Assembly: GCF_900215535.1 (NCBI RefSeq)
Contig: NZ_OCND01000004.1
Span: 310,001-374,000 of the forward strand
DNA: 64,000 nucleotides
Direction: 5' to 3'
DNA from: Pseudoxanthomonas wuyuanensis
GTDB lineage: Bacteria > Pseudomonadota > Gammaproteobacteria > Xanthomonadales > Xanthomonadaceae
Under the pieces are notes generated by a model that saw nothing but the letters and a program-made list of their open reading frames with translations, was not told where the DNA came from and searched no databases. Made by a program: the position numbers and the translations under genes. Shown piece by piece: positions 17,051 through 25,645 of this stretch (the stretch's first letter is position 1; every line of letters begins with the position of its first letter).

Positions 17051-17698
17051 ATGCGCCCGGATAGCGCTGCAAGCCTTATGCGGTTGCTGAGCGCGCGGCT
17101 GATACTCGCCCTGGCCGTGGCGCCGGGCATTGCTCCGGCGCTGCTGGCGCAACCGGCGACTGATGCGCGTACCGCCGCCGTACCGGCCTGGGTCGGGGCC
17201 GCCAGAAGCCAGATTGGCGTCACCCGCCACTACGACCCGGCTTATGTCGAACTGACCTACCCCGGCGGCGATGTCGCCACCGACCGCGGCGTCTGCACCG
17301 ACGTAATCGTCCGCGCATTGCGTGGCAGCGGACTGGACCTGCAGCAAGCCATCCACCAGGACATGCGCGGCAATTTCGCCGCCTATCCGCAACAGTGGGG
17401 CCTGAAGAAGCCCAACCGCAGCATCGATCACCGGCGCGTGCCCAACCAGATGCGCTGGTTCCAGCGCCAGGGCTGGTCGCTGCCGATCAGCGCCGCCACC
17501 AGCGACTATCGCGCCGGCGACATCGTCGCCTGGAAGCTGACCGGAAGCGGTCTGCTGCACATCGGTATCGTGTCGGATCGGCGCACGCGCGCAGGCGTGC
17601 CGTTGATCCTGCACAACATCGGTCGCGGCACGCAGGAAGAAGACCTGTTGTTCGCCCACGCCATCATCGGCCACTACCGCCCGCCGGCGTCCTTGTAG
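17051..17698 (+). CDS. Exported DUF1287-family protein, predicted NlpC/P60-like hydrolase
   Basis: 215 residues with an N-terminal signal peptide (LILALAVAPGIAPALLA), so periplasmic. Family signatures are HYDPAYVELTYPGGDVATDRGVCTDVIVRA, split at the strand break, then DMRGNF, IDHRRVPNQM, YRAGDIVAWKL, LHIGIVSD, HNIGRGTQEED and IIGHYRP. The cysteine in GVCTDV and the histidine in HIGIV fit a cysteine-peptidase pair of the NlpC/P60 kind. No substrate is known. It starts four bases after apaH. Its TAG stop is formed by the GTAG end of a REP element. Confidence 0.82.
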   Translation: MRPDSAASLMRLLSARLILALAVAPGIAPALLAQPATDARTAAVPAWVGAARSQIGVTRHYDPAYVELTYPGGDVATDRGVCTDVIVRALRGSGLDLQQAIHQDMRGNFAAYPQQWGLKKPNRSIDHRRVPNQMRWFQRQGWSLPISAATSDYRAGDIVAWKLTGSGLLHIGIVSDRRTRAGVPLILHNIGRGTQEEDLLFAHAIIGHYRPPASL

Positions 17699-17903
17699 GA
17701 GCGACGTGAGCCGCGAGAACACATGCAAACGAATTGGCCGCGGACAAGAGCCAGTCAACGCGAATCCTAAACTGAAACGCCGTCCGATTGGCGTCGAACT
17801 CTGCCTTGAAAATTCCGGATAAACGCAGCTGGTGCTCGATCCCAAGATGCGTCTTCGGGGCATGCGGTCGCGACTTACGTCGCTCCTACACGTCGCTCCT
17901 ACA
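17695..17903. repeat. GTAG REP element overlapping a stop codon, with inverted partners
   Basis: The unit GTAGGAGCGACGTGAGCCGC at 17695-17716 overlaps the end of the DUF1287 gene, whose TAG (17696-17698) is inside its GTAG. An inverted unit lies at 17867-17890, ending GTCGCTCCTAC, and a partial second inverted copy (ACGTCGCTCCTAC) follows at 17891-17903. About 150 bases of unremarkable sequence separate them. The group lies between convergent genes and may serve as a transcription end region. Confidence 0.75.
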
Positions 17904-17908
17904 GGAAG

Positions 17909-18418
17909 TCAGGCGTCCGGATTCGATTGGCGCAGGTAGTCGATGAACTCGAAAGCGAAGACATGCTTCGCATCGGCCGGATGCGGCTGGCGCGCAACCG
18001 CCACCCATTGCGCAGCGTCGAATGCCGGAAAGAACGCGTCGGCATCTTCCACCACGGTATCGACGTGGGTCAGGTACAACCGGTCGGCCTGCGGCAGCAT
18101 CAGCGCATAGATTTCCGCGCCGCCGATAACGCACAGTTCGGCGCTTCCCTCCGATTCCGCAATCGCCATCGCCTGCTCGACCGACGCAACGCCATGCATG
18201 TCCTCAAACGGCACCTGCCCGGTTCGGCTCAACACCAGATTCAGACGCCCTGGCAGCGCACGACCCAGCGATTCGGCGGTCTTGCGTCCCATCAGCACCG
18301 GCTTGCCCAGCGTCAACGCCTTGAACCGCTTCAGATCGTCGGGCAACCGCCACGGCAATTCGTTACCGCGCCCGATGGCGTTGCCGCGATCCAGCGCGGC
18401 GATCAGAGCGATGCGCAT
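17909..18418 (-). CDS. folA: Dihydrofolate reductase
   Basis: 169 residues. It reduces dihydrofolate to tetrahydrofolate with NADPH, refilling the pool that ThyA consumes. Motifs: LIAALDRGNAIGRGNELPWRLPDDLKRF (substrate site with the acidic residue of LPDD, given here in two adjoining parts), VLMGRKTAESLG, NLVLSRT and CVIGGAEIYALMLP (NADPH site). Length is close to other chromosomal enzymes (about 160-170). It starts four bases after the thyA stop in a lgt-thyA-folA unit. Confidence 0.95.
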   Translation of the reverse strand: MRIALIAALDRGNAIGRGNELPWRLPDDLKRFKALTLGKPVLMGRKTAESLGRALPGRLNLVLSRTGQVPFEDMHGVASVEQAMAIAESEGSAELCVIGGAEIYALMLPQADRLYLTHVDTVVEDADAFFPAFDAAQWVAVARQPHPADAKHVFAFEFIDYLRQSNPDA

Positions 18419-18422
18419 GCAG

Positions 18423-19217
18423 TCACACCGCTACCGGCGCCTTGATCGCCGGATGCGGGTCGTAGCCGTGGATCTGGATATCGTCGTAGACGAATGCGAA
18501 CAGATCGGTCACCTGCGGATTCAGCTGCAGCCTCGGCAATGGCCGCGGCTCGCGTGCCAGCTGTTCGCGCGCCTGTTCGTAGTGGTTCGAATACAGGTGC
18601 GCGTCGCCCAGCGTGTGCACGAAATCGCCCACGCCCAGCCCGGTCGCCTGCGCCACCATGTGGGTCAGCAGGGCGTAGCTGGCGATATTGAACGGCACGC
18701 CCAGGAAGATGTCGCCGCTGCGCTGGTACAGCTGGCAACTGAGCCTGCCGCCGACGACATAGAACTGGAACAGGCTGTGGCACGGCATCAGCGCCATCTG
18801 CGGCAGCTCGGCCACGTTCCAGGCGCTGATCACCAGCCGGCGCGAATCCGGGTTGCGCTTGATTTCATCGATCAGCCACTGCATCTGATCGACCTCGCCG
18901 CCATCGGGCTTGGCCCAGTGGCGCCACTGCTTGCCGTAGACCGGGCCGAGTTCGCCGTTCCCGTCGGCCCATTCGTCCCAGATGCTGACCTTGTTTTCCT
19001 TCAGGTAGGCGATATTGGTTTCGCCTTTCAGGAACCACAGCAGCTCATGGACGATCGAACGCAGGTGCAGCTTCTTGGTGGTCACCAGCGGGAAGCCTTC
19101 GTTCAAATCGAAGCGCATCTGCCAGCCGAACACGCTGCGCGTGCCGGTGCCGGTGCGGTCGGATTTCTCGGCGCCCTGTTCCAGCACATGGCGCAACAGT
19201 TCCAGGTATTGCCTCAT
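18423..19217 (-). CDS. thyA: Thymidylate synthase ThyA
   Basis: 264 residues from ATG 19217, exactly the E. coli length; the ATG overlaps the lgt stop as ATGA. ThyA methylates dUMP to dTMP using methylene-tetrahydrofolate. The catalytic cysteine is in [13 protein letters not shown] near residue 146. [20 protein letters not shown] binds phosphate and d[16 protein letters not shown] is the conserved C-terminus. Directly followed by folA, which regenerates its cofactor. Confidence 0.97.
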   Translation of the reverse strand: MRQYLELLRHVLEQGAEKSDRTGTGTRSVFGWQMRFDLNEGFPLVTTKKLHLRSIVHELLWFLKGETNIAYLKENKVSIWDEWADGNGELGPVYGKQWRHWAKPDGGEVDQMQWLIDEIKRNPDSRRLVISAWNVAELPQMALMPCHSLFQFYVVGGRLSCQLYQRSGDIFLGVPFNIASYALLTHMVAQATGLGVGDFVHTLGDAHLYSNHYEQAREQLAREPRPLPRLQLNPQVTDLFAFVYDDIQIHGYDPHPAIKAPVAV

Positions 19218-20092
19218 GACGCTTCCTTCGCCGGCAACGCCGGCTGCAGGGTTGGCGCGCGCCGCGACAGCCACAGCAGGAACACCCCCAGCGCGATCAG
19301 CGGCGTGCTCAGCAGCTGGCCCATCGTCAACCAGCCGAACGCCAGATAATCCAGTTGCTCATCCGGCACGCGGACGAACTCCACCGCAAACCGGAACGCG
19401 CCGTACAGCAGCGCGAACAATCCGGAAACCGCATAGCGCGGGCGCGGCGTGCGCGAGAACCACCACAGCGCCGCGAACATCAGCACGCCTTCCAGGAATG
19501 CCTGGTACAGCTGCGACGGATGGCGGGCGAACTGCTGCAGCGCGCCGGCGGCGTATTGCGCCTTCAGTTCCGCCGCCGACAGCTGTGCCAGCGCCGGGTC
19601 GGTCGGGAAGATCACACCCCAGCCGGCATGGGTGTACTTGCCCCACAGTTCGGCGCCGATGAAGTTGCCGATGCGGCCGAACCCCAGTCCAAGCGGCACC
19701 AGCGGGGCGACGAAATCCATCGTGTCGAAGTAGTGCAAGCGCTGCTTGCGGGTCCACCACCACGACGCCGCCATCACCCCCAGCAGCCCGCCATGAAAGC
19801 TCATGCCGCCTTCCCAGACCTTGAAGATGGACAGCGGCTGCTGCACGAACGCGGGAAATCCGTAGAACAGCACGTAGCCGATGCGGCCACCCAGCACCAC
19901 GCCAAGCATCGAGTAGAACAGCAGGTCCGAGAACGCATTGGCATCCACCCCCGGCAGGCGGCCGGCGGCCACCCGCCTGCGGCCCAGCCACCAGGCCGAC
20001 AGGAACGCCAGCAGGTACATCAGGCCGTACCAGTGAAGTTTCACCGGTCCCAACGAAAGCGCGATCGGGTCGATCTGGTGGAGATAGATCAT
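19214..20092 (-). CDS. lgt: Prolipoprotein diacylglyceryl transferase Lgt
   Basis: 292 residues with about seven membrane segments. Lgt moves a diacylglyceryl group from phosphatidylglycerol to the lipobox cysteine of prolipoproteins, the first step of lipoprotein maturation. Signature regions are [15 protein letters not shown] and [19 protein letters not shown] (the Lgt signature with its essential arginine and asparagine). [12 protein letters not shown] opens the protein. Head of the lgt-thyA-folA unit with an ATGA overlap to thyA. Confidence 0.95.
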   Translation of the reverse strand: MIYLHQIDPIALSLGPVKLHWYGLMYLLAFLSAWWLGRRRVAAGRLPGVDANAFSDLLFYSMLGVVLGGRIGYVLFYGFPAFVQQPLSIFKVWEGGMSFHGGLLGVMAASWWWTRKQRLHYFDTMDFVAPLVPLGLGFGRIGNFIGAELWGKYTHAGWGVIFPTDPALAQLSAAELKAQYAAGALQQFARHPSQLYQAFLEGVLMFAALWWFSRTPRPRYAVSGLFALLYGAFRFAVEFVRVPDEQLDYLAFGWLTMGQLLSTPLIALGVFLLWLSRRAPTLQPALPAKEAS

Positions 20093-20149
20093 GTGCTGCC
20101 GCTTACCTTTGTCTGGTGATTGTCCACGCCTCGCCCGTCCCGGCTGCCG

Positions 20150-20884
20150 TCAATCGGGCAGGCTGCGCAGGATGGAACGCTTCCTGGCCCACAGGTTGAG
20201 GCATTCCACCGCTGCCGAAAAGCCCATCGCGGCGTACAGATAGCCCTTGGGAATCGCCAGCCCGAAACCGTCCAGCAGCAGGTAGGCGCCGACCAGCACG
20301 ATGAAGGCCAGCGCCAGCATCTTGATGGTCGGATTGTTGTCGATGAAATGGCCCAGCGGCCGCGCCGCCAGCAGCATTACCGCCACCGCCAACAGGATGG
20401 CCGCCACCATCACCGGGATGTAGTCGGCAATGCCGACCGCCGCGATCACCGAATCCAGCGAAAACACGATGTCGATCACCGCGATCTGCGCGATGACGCC
20501 GGCAAAGGACACCGCCGGCCGGGTGTGCACGTCTTCGGAATCGGGCACGCCCTTGACCAGTTCCAGGATTTCCTTGGTGCCCTTCGCCAGCAGGAACGCC
20601 CCGCCCAGGATCAGCACCAGATCGCGAATCGATATACCCACGCCGAACAGGCTGAACAGGTCGTTGGTCAGCCCCGCCAACCAGGCCAGGGTCAGCAACA
20701 GCCCGATCCGGGTGATGCAGGCGACCGCAATGCCGAACTTGCGCGCCACTTCGCGCCGCTGCGGCGGCAGCTTGCTGACCGCGATGGAAATGAACACCAG
20801 ATTGTCGATACCCAGCACGATCTCGATGGCGCTCAGCGTCACCAGCGTGATCCATACCTGCGGATCGGAAAGCATTGCCATCAT
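20150..20884 (-). CDS. TerC-family integral membrane protein
   Basis: 244 residues, about seven hydrophobic segments. It has the TerC hallmarks SAIEIVLGIDNLVFISI near the start and IAVIDIVFSLDSVIAAVG in the middle, each with buried acidic residues. Members of this family are metal-ion exporters or co-translocation partners, manganese being the best-supported ion. It ends in DUF475/YoaE-like style without CBS domains. A purine-rich site precedes the ATG. It lies between dgkA and lgt, all minus strand, but no shared function is apparent. Confidence 0.88.
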   Translation of the reverse strand: MMAMLSDPQVWITLVTLSAIEIVLGIDNLVFISIAVSKLPPQRREVARKFGIAVACITRIGLLLTLAWLAGLTNDLFSLFGVGISIRDLVLILGGAFLLAKGTKEILELVKGVPDSEDVHTRPAVSFAGVIAQIAVIDIVFSLDSVIAAVGIADYIPVMVAAILLAVAVMLLAARPLGHFIDNNPTIKMLALAFIVLVGAYLLLDGFGLAIPKGYLYAAMGFSAAVECLNLWARKRSILRSLPD

Positions 20885-20905
20885 CGGTAGAGCATCCTCT
20901 CAATC

Positions 20906-21286
20906 TCAGAAAAAGCGCGGCGCCAGAATCAGGCCCCAGCACAGCACTACGTTCACCATCAGCACGAACACCGCCGCCGAGCCCATGTCCTTGGCGCGCC
21001 CTGCCAGTTCGTGGAATTCCGGGCCGTAGCGTTCGATCACCGCCTCTACCGCCGAATTCAGCAGTTCCGCCGCCAGCACCAGCAGGCAACTGCCGATCAG
21101 CAGCGCGCGTTCCAGTCCGTTGTCGCCCAGCCACAACGCCAGCGGCGCCAGCACGATCAACAGGTAGACTTCCAGCCGGAACGAGGATTCATGCAGCCAG
21201 GCGGCACGCAGTCCCTGCAGCGACCAGATCGTGGCCTTCAGGATGCGGCCGGGACCGCGCGGCAGATGCCCGGTCTCATCCGCCAT
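20906..21286 (-). CDS. dgkA: Diacylglycerol kinase DgkA
   Basis: 126 residues with three membrane helices, close to the 122 residues of E. coli DgkA. It phosphorylates diacylglycerol left over from membrane-derived oligosaccharide and LPS decoration. Conserved regions include RILKATIWSLQGLRAAW at the N-terminus, the active-site stretch ELLNSAVEAVIER (with the catalytic glutamate) and HELAGRAKDMGSAAV. It is the first gene of a minus-strand run toward the TerC gene. About 270 bases upstream, up to the divergent lipoprotein gene, show no recognisable feature. Confidence 0.93.
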   Translation of the reverse strand: MADETGHLPRGPGRILKATIWSLQGLRAAWLHESSFRLEVYLLIVLAPLALWLGDNGLERALLIGSCLLVLAAELLNSAVEAVIERYGPEFHELAGRAKDMGSAAVFVLMVNVVLCWGLILAPRFF

Positions 21287-21557
21287 GGTGCTTTCCGGGA
21301 CGCCAATGGCGGGCCATCGGGCCCGACGTTCGCTGGTTTGGCGACAGCGGGCCGGGAATCAACGCGAGACAGGCGGGCATGGGGGAGATCTGGGACGACA
21401 GGGCGCCAATTTTGCCACACAAGCGCAATGCCCAAGCGACTCGACAACCGGTTTGCGGTCCCCGGTAGGGGCTGGTTCAATAGCCATGCGATGGTCTGGC
21501 GGGCGAGCCGCAAGGCCGCGCCTGCCCCAACCCCTGTTCATCGCACCGGGATACCTC

Positions 21558-22268
21558 ATGATGCCGATGTTCCATGCGCTACCGCGATTGGCGCTGCTGC
21601 TGCTTCTGACCGCCTGCGCCGCGGCGGCGGAGTCGTTGCCCACTGCGACGCCACAGGTGCCAGAACAGGTATCCGATGCCGGCTGGGAACAGGACATGCA
21701 GCGGTTTGCGGCCGAAGACGCAACGTCGCCGCCGCCGGCTGGCGCGGTGCTGTTCATCGGCAGTTCCTCGATCAGGCTCTGGGACACGCTGGCGGCCGAC
21801 TTTCCCGGCGTTACCGTCATCAACCGCGGCTTCGGCGGCTCCGAAATCCGCGACAGCACCTGGTATGCCGACCGCATCGTGGTGCCGTACCGGCCCCGGC
21901 TGATCGTGCTCTACGCAGGCGACAACGATCTCAACAGCGGCCGCAGTCCCCGACAGCTGCTGCAGGATTTCCGCGATTTCGTCCTCCGCGTGCGCCGCGA
22001 CCTGCCCGATGTCCGCATCGCCTATATCGCCAGCAAGCCCAGCCCATCGCGTGCGGCCCTGCTGGACACCCAACGTCAGGCCAACGCGCTGATCCAGGCC
22101 GAAGCGGCACGCCAGCCCCACCTCGATTTCATCGACGTGTTCACTCCGATGCTGGATGCCAGCGGTCAGCCGCGCGAAGAGCTGTTCATCGCGGACAGGC
22201 TGCATATGAACCGCACCGGCTATGCGCTATGGCAGCGGCTCATCGCGCCGTACCTGCCGCCCCGGTAG
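21558..22268 (+). CDS. GDSL/SGNH-hydrolase family lipoprotein
   Basis: About 236 residues from ATG 21558, chosen because a lipoprotein signal starts there (LALLLLLTACAA, lipobox LTAC). SGNH blocks are present: block I GAVLFIGSSSIRLWD with the serine nucleophile in an atypical GSS context, block II RGFGGSEI, block III YAGDNDLN and block V DRLHMNRTGY (catalytic Asp and His). Such enzymes are esterases or acyl-hydrolases; relatives act on sugar acetyl groups or lipids. It is transcribed alone, convergent with the VOC gene. Confidence 0.82.
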   Translation: MMPMFHALPRLALLLLLTACAAAAESLPTATPQVPEQVSDAGWEQDMQRFAAEDATSPPPAGAVLFIGSSSIRLWDTLAADFPGVTVINRGFGGSEIRDSTWYADRIVVPYRPRLIVLYAGDNDLNSGRSPRQLLQDFRDFVLRVRRDLPDVRIAYIASKPSPSRAALLDTQRQANALIQAEAARQPHLDFIDVFTPMLDASGQPREELFIADRLHMNRTGYALWQRLIAPYLPPR

Positions 22269-22336
22269 TGCCGTCGGGCCCCGCCGTCCCCGGCGCAGGC
22301 CGCAACAACGGGACGGCGGCCCTTCGGGACCGGCAG

Positions 22337-22714
22337 CTACTTCCGCCGCGCTGCACCCGCCGGCTGGTACAGACTCAGCGCATTGCGGTCAGGGTCGACG
22401 AAATCCAGCGACAGCCCGCCGTCCGGCGCCTCGCTGACCGGTACGACGATTTCCACCCCGCGCGCGGCCAGCGCATCGGCGTAGTCGTCGATGCCGCCAT
22501 CCAGGCTGAATACCACCACCGGCGTGTCGCCGGCCCTGGCCGGGCGCGGAATCAACACCAGGGTCAACTCCCCGACCTCGCCCATCGCCCACGGGCCGTC
22601 GTGGCCATCCAGGGACTGCATCGGCAATCCCAGCGTGTCGCGGTAGAAGGCCAGCGAACGGCCCAGGTCGGTAACGAAAAAAACGATGGCGCCTACTTTG
22701 CAACCGGTCAGCAT
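22337..22714 (-). CDS. VOC-family (glyoxalase/bleomycin-resistance fold) protein
   Basis: 125 residues. It has one VOC repeat pair: GAIVFFVTDLGRSLAFYRDTLGLP, given here across its first strand and helix, ELTLVLIPRP, and SLDFVDPDRNALSLYQPAG at the C-terminus. A strong AGGAGG ribosome site lies seven bases before the ATG. It is third in the minus-strand order peptidase, sigma factor, VOC protein, starting 26 bases after the sigma gene. The small-molecule substrate is unknown. Confidence 0.8.
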   Translation of the reverse strand: MLTGCKVGAIVFFVTDLGRSLAFYRDTLGLPMQSLDGHDGPWAMGEVGELTLVLIPRPARAGDTPVVVFSLDGGIDDYADALAARGVEIVVPVSEAPDGGLSLDFVDPDRNALSLYQPAGAARRK

Positions 22715-22740
22715 GGGAATTCCTCCTGTGTTGGTCCCAC

Positions 22741-23373
22741 CTATCTGTTGCCGCGCAGGCCGGAAGTGTGAGCACGGGCATCGATGAGGATCAGATGGCC
22801 ATCGGCATCGTGGGTGCCCAGGCCCTCCCCTACCCGCATCGCCGCCTTCAGCGCCCGCCGCACCAGGCCAAACTGCAGGTCCGCGCTGCGCGCCGGATCG
22901 CGCACATACGCCAATGCGAGGCTGTCGGCGCGCAGTTCCGGCGGCAGTTGGCCCAGCCGCCGGCGGATGCTGGTCAGGCGCTGGCGGAATGCAGCGGCAG
23001 GAAGCCGCAGGATCCAGCGGATTTCGTCGGCCGACAGGCCGTGCAGCGCCAGTACCGCGACCTGGCGCGCGGCCGCCGGCAACTGCTGCAACCAGGTGCG
23101 GGTGTTGGCGCCGCCGGCGGACTCTGCCGCTGTTGCCGGCTGGACGGTTTCCGCGCCGGCCGCGGCCAGTTCCTCGCGCTTGCGCCGCCGCATTGCCGTG
23201 CGCGCGGCCAGTGCCGCCTGTCTGCGCAATACCGCCGCCAGCCAGGCAGGTTCGCTACGGCCGGCTTCCAGCGCCGCCAGCAGGGTGTCCTGCAGCAGGT
23301 CCTCGGCCTCGTCGGCACGCCGGCTCAGGCGCAGGGCCTGCGCCCGCAACTGGCGATAGCCGGCCAGGTCCAT
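22741..23373 (-). CDS. ECF-like RNA polymerase sigma factor with C-terminal extension
   Basis: 210 residues. Region 2 is recognisable as ALRLSRRADEAEDLLQDTLLAALEA, and region 4 as LPAAARQVAVLALHGLSADEIRWILRLPAAAFRQRLTSIRRRLG with a helix-turn-helix, described here in outline. About 60 residues follow region 4, longer than in a minimal ECF factor, ending in HLILIDARAHTSGLRGNR. No anti-sigma gene is adjacent. It starts three bases after the isoaspartyl peptidase stop and is followed by the VOC gene. The regulon is unknown; part of the extension could modulate activity. Confidence 0.72.
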   Translation of the reverse strand: MDLAGYRQLRAQALRLSRRADEAEDLLQDTLLAALEAGRSEPAWLAAVLRRQAALAARTAMRRRKREELAAAGAETVQPATAAESAGGANTRTWLQQLPAAARQVAVLALHGLSADEIRWILRLPAAAFRQRLTSIRRRLGQLPPELRADSLALAYVRDPARSADLQFGLVRRALKAAMRVGEGLGTHDADGHLILIDARAHTSGLRGNR

Positions 23374-23376
23374 GCC

Positions 23377-24330
23377 CTAGGACCCGTAGATCGCGGTGCC
23401 GCGCGTCCCATCCGGACGAATCCAGCCGCGGTACATGCCGGACGTGCTGAACGACATCGCGATATTGCCGTGGCGGTCCAGCGCGATGGCACCGCCGTCG
23501 CCGCCCAGCTCCGGTACCACCCGCAGGATCACCTCGTCGGTGGCAGCGGCTATCGCATCGCCGCGGTAGGCGACGCGTGCGGCGATATCGTGCGCCACCG
23601 CGTTGCGGATGAAGAATTCGCCCCAACCGGTGCCGGAAATGCCGCAGCGCTCGTCGGCCCAGGTCCCGGCGCCGATCAGCGGCGAATCGCCGACCCGGCC
23701 CCAGCGCTTGTTGGTCATGCCGCCGGTGGAGGTGGCCGCGGCGATGCGGCCGCGCCCGTCCAGGGCCACCGCACCGACGGTGCCGAAATACTTGCCGCGC
23801 AGATTCTGGCTGTCCTGCCATTGCGCCTGTTCGCGCGCCTGCGCCTGCCGCAACTGCTGCAGGCGGGTCTCGGTATCGAACCAGGCATTGGGCACGCGCT
23901 CGATGCGCGGCTGGGTGTCGGCGAACTGCTCGGCGCCATCGCCGATCAGGAACACATGCGGGGACTCGTCCATCACCACCCGCGCCAACCGGACCGGGTT
24001 GCGCACGGTGCGCACGCCAGCTACCGCACCGGCGCGGCGGGTATGGCCTTCCATGATCGAGGCGTCCAGTTCGTGGCCACCGCCGGCATCGAACACCGAT
24101 CCCTTGCCGGCATTGAAGTGCGGCGAATCCTCCAGCGCCGTCACCGCCGCTTCGACCGCGTCCAGCGCGGAGCCGCCGGTGGCCAGCACCGCGTGGCCGC
24201 TGTCCAGGGCCCTGTCCAGATCCGTCAGGATGGCGCGTTCGTCCGCCTCACCGAGTTGCCCCGGCTCGATGACTCCCGCCCCCCCGTGAATCACCAGGGC
24301 CAGCGGCCCGGAAACCTTGCGCACAACCAT
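23377..24330 (-). CDS. Isoaspartyl peptidase / plant-type L-asparaginase (Ntn hydrolase)
   Basis: 317 residues. The proenzyme cleaves itself before a threonine that becomes the catalytic N-terminus; here YFGTVGAVALD near residue 183 supplies it. Other conserved parts are LVIHGGAGVIEPG, LDAVEAAVTALEDSPHFNAGKGS (in two segments), MTNKRWGRVGDSPLIGAGTWAD and CGISGTGWGEFFIR. The family degrades beta-aspartyl dipeptides and asparagine. No signal peptide is seen. It is the first gene of the unit with the sigma factor and VOC protein. Confidence 0.92.
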   Translation of the reverse strand: MVVRKVSGPLALVIHGGAGVIEPGQLGEADERAILTDLDRALDSGHAVLATGGSALDAVEAAVTALEDSPHFNAGKGSVFDAGGGHELDASIMEGHTRRAGAVAGVRTVRNPVRLARVVMDESPHVFLIGDGAEQFADTQPRIERVPNAWFDTETRLQQLRQAQAREQAQWQDSQNLRGKYFGTVGAVALDGRGRIAAATSTGGMTNKRWGRVGDSPLIGAGTWADERCGISGTGWGEFFIRNAVAHDIAARVAYRGDAIAAATDEVILRVVPELGGDGGAIALDRHGNIAMSFSTSGMYRGWIRPDGTRGTAIYGS

Positions 24331-24409
24331 TGCAACCTGCTTGCATCGAACGACAAGGACCAGAGGATACCGCTGGCAGCTTGCGCTGTCGCTGCGACGG
24401 CTGCGCCGG

Positions 24410-25645
24410 CTATTGCGACCGTAGCGCCTCGATCGGGTCCAGCTGCGAGGCCTTGCGCGCCGGGTAATAGCCGAAGAACAGCCCGGTGGCCACCGAGAAG
24501 CCGGCCGCCAGTGCGATCACCTGACCGTTCAACGCCACCGGCAGATCGCTGAACCTGCTGACCAACAGCGCACCGGCGATACCGATGGCGATACCCAGTG
24601 CGCCGCCGATCAGCGAGATCAGCATCGCCTCGGCCAGGAATTGCCGTTGCACATCGCTGGGCCCTGCCCCCACCGCCATCCGCAGGCCGATCTCGCGGAT
24701 GCGCTCGGTCACCGATACCAGCATGATGTTCATGATGCCGATGCCGCCGACGATCAGCGAAATGGTCGCCACCGCGCCGAGCAGCAGCGACATCAGCCGG
24801 GTGGTGGCGGTGCGGGTGGCGACGATCTCGGAGATGTTGCGCACCTGGAAATCATCCGCCTCGCCCGGACCGATACGGTGGCGCTGGCGCAACAGCGCTT
24901 CCACTTCGCCCTGCACGTACGAAAGATCGCGCGCATCGGCCACGGTCAGCGCAATCTGCATCACCGCACTTGGCGGCAGGCCCATCGATCCCAGCAGACG
25001 GCGGCGCCCGGTTTCCAGCGGCACCATGATCACATCGTCCTGATCCTGGCCAAACCCGCCCTGGCCCTTGGAACCCAGCGTGCCGACCACGGTGAACGGC
25101 ACCCGGCCGATACGGATGGTCTGGCCGACGCCGCTGTCTTCGCCGAACAGTTCGCGCCGCACCGTCTCGCCCAGGATCACCACCTTGGCCGCGCTGCTGT
25201 AGGCCTGGCTGTCGAACGCCTCGCCGTTGGCGATGGTCCAGCTGTTGATGTCGAAGTAGTCCGGCTGCACGCCCTGCCAGCTGGTGGCCCAGTTGTTTTC
25301 CGCATAGACCACCTGGCTGCTGCCGCGCAACGCGCCGGCCACGTACTGCACTTCGGGAATCTCGTTGCGGATCGCGTCCACATCGCCCTCGTTGAGGGTG
25401 AAGAAACTGCTGGCGCTCATCCGCACGCCGCCCTGGCTGCGGTTGGAGCCGGGAGAGATATCCAGGCGCTGCGAGCCCAGGCCGGAGACCAGCTTGTCGA
25501 TTTCCGCCTGGGTGCCCTGGCCCACCGATACCATCACGATGACCGCGGCAATGCCGATGATCACGCCCAGCGAGGTCAGCGCGCTGCGCATCCAGTTGCC
25601 GCGCAGCGCAAAGATGGCGGTGCGCAGGATGTCGGAAAACTTCAT
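24410..25645 (-). CDS. MacB-like ABC transporter permease (FtsX/MacB family)
   Basis: 411 residues. One membrane helix near the N-terminus (about 20-42), then a large periplasmic MacB-PCD domain, then three helices at about 285-310, 335-360 and 370-395. Key phrases are MRSALTSLGVIIGIAAVIVM, GIGIMNIMLVSVTERIREIG and the terminal YYPARKASQLDPIEALR. Permeases of this type couple ATP use to periplasmic work with a MacA adaptor and an outer-membrane channel, exporting macrolides, toxins or siderophores. Its ATG overlaps the ATPase stop. Confidence 0.9.
   Translation of the reverse strand: MKFSDILRTAIFALRGNWMRSALTSLGVIIGIAAVIVMVSVGQGTQAEIDKLVSGLGSQRLDISPGSNRSQGGVRMSASSFFTLNEGDVDAIRNEIPEVQYVAGALRGSSQVVYAENNWATSWQGVQPDYFDINSWTIANGEAFDSQAYSSAAKVVILGETVRRELFGEDSGVGQTIRIGRVPFTVVGTLGSKGQGGFGQDQDDVIMVPLETGRRRLLGSMGLPPSAVMQIALTVADARDLSYVQGEVEALLRQRHRIGPGEADDFQVRNISEIVATRTATTRLMSLLLGAVATISLIVGGIGIMNIMLVSVTERIREIGLRMAVGAGPSDVQRQFLAEAMLISLIGGALGIAIGIAGALLVSRFSDLPVALNGQVIALAAGFSVATGLFFGYYPARKASQLDPIEALRSQ

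Noticed and set aside
21287-21557. Possible small RNA or gene in the 271-base gap between dgkA and the GDSL lipoprotein
   Set aside because: No hairpin with T-run, no convincing ribosome site and no tRNA-like fold was seen.
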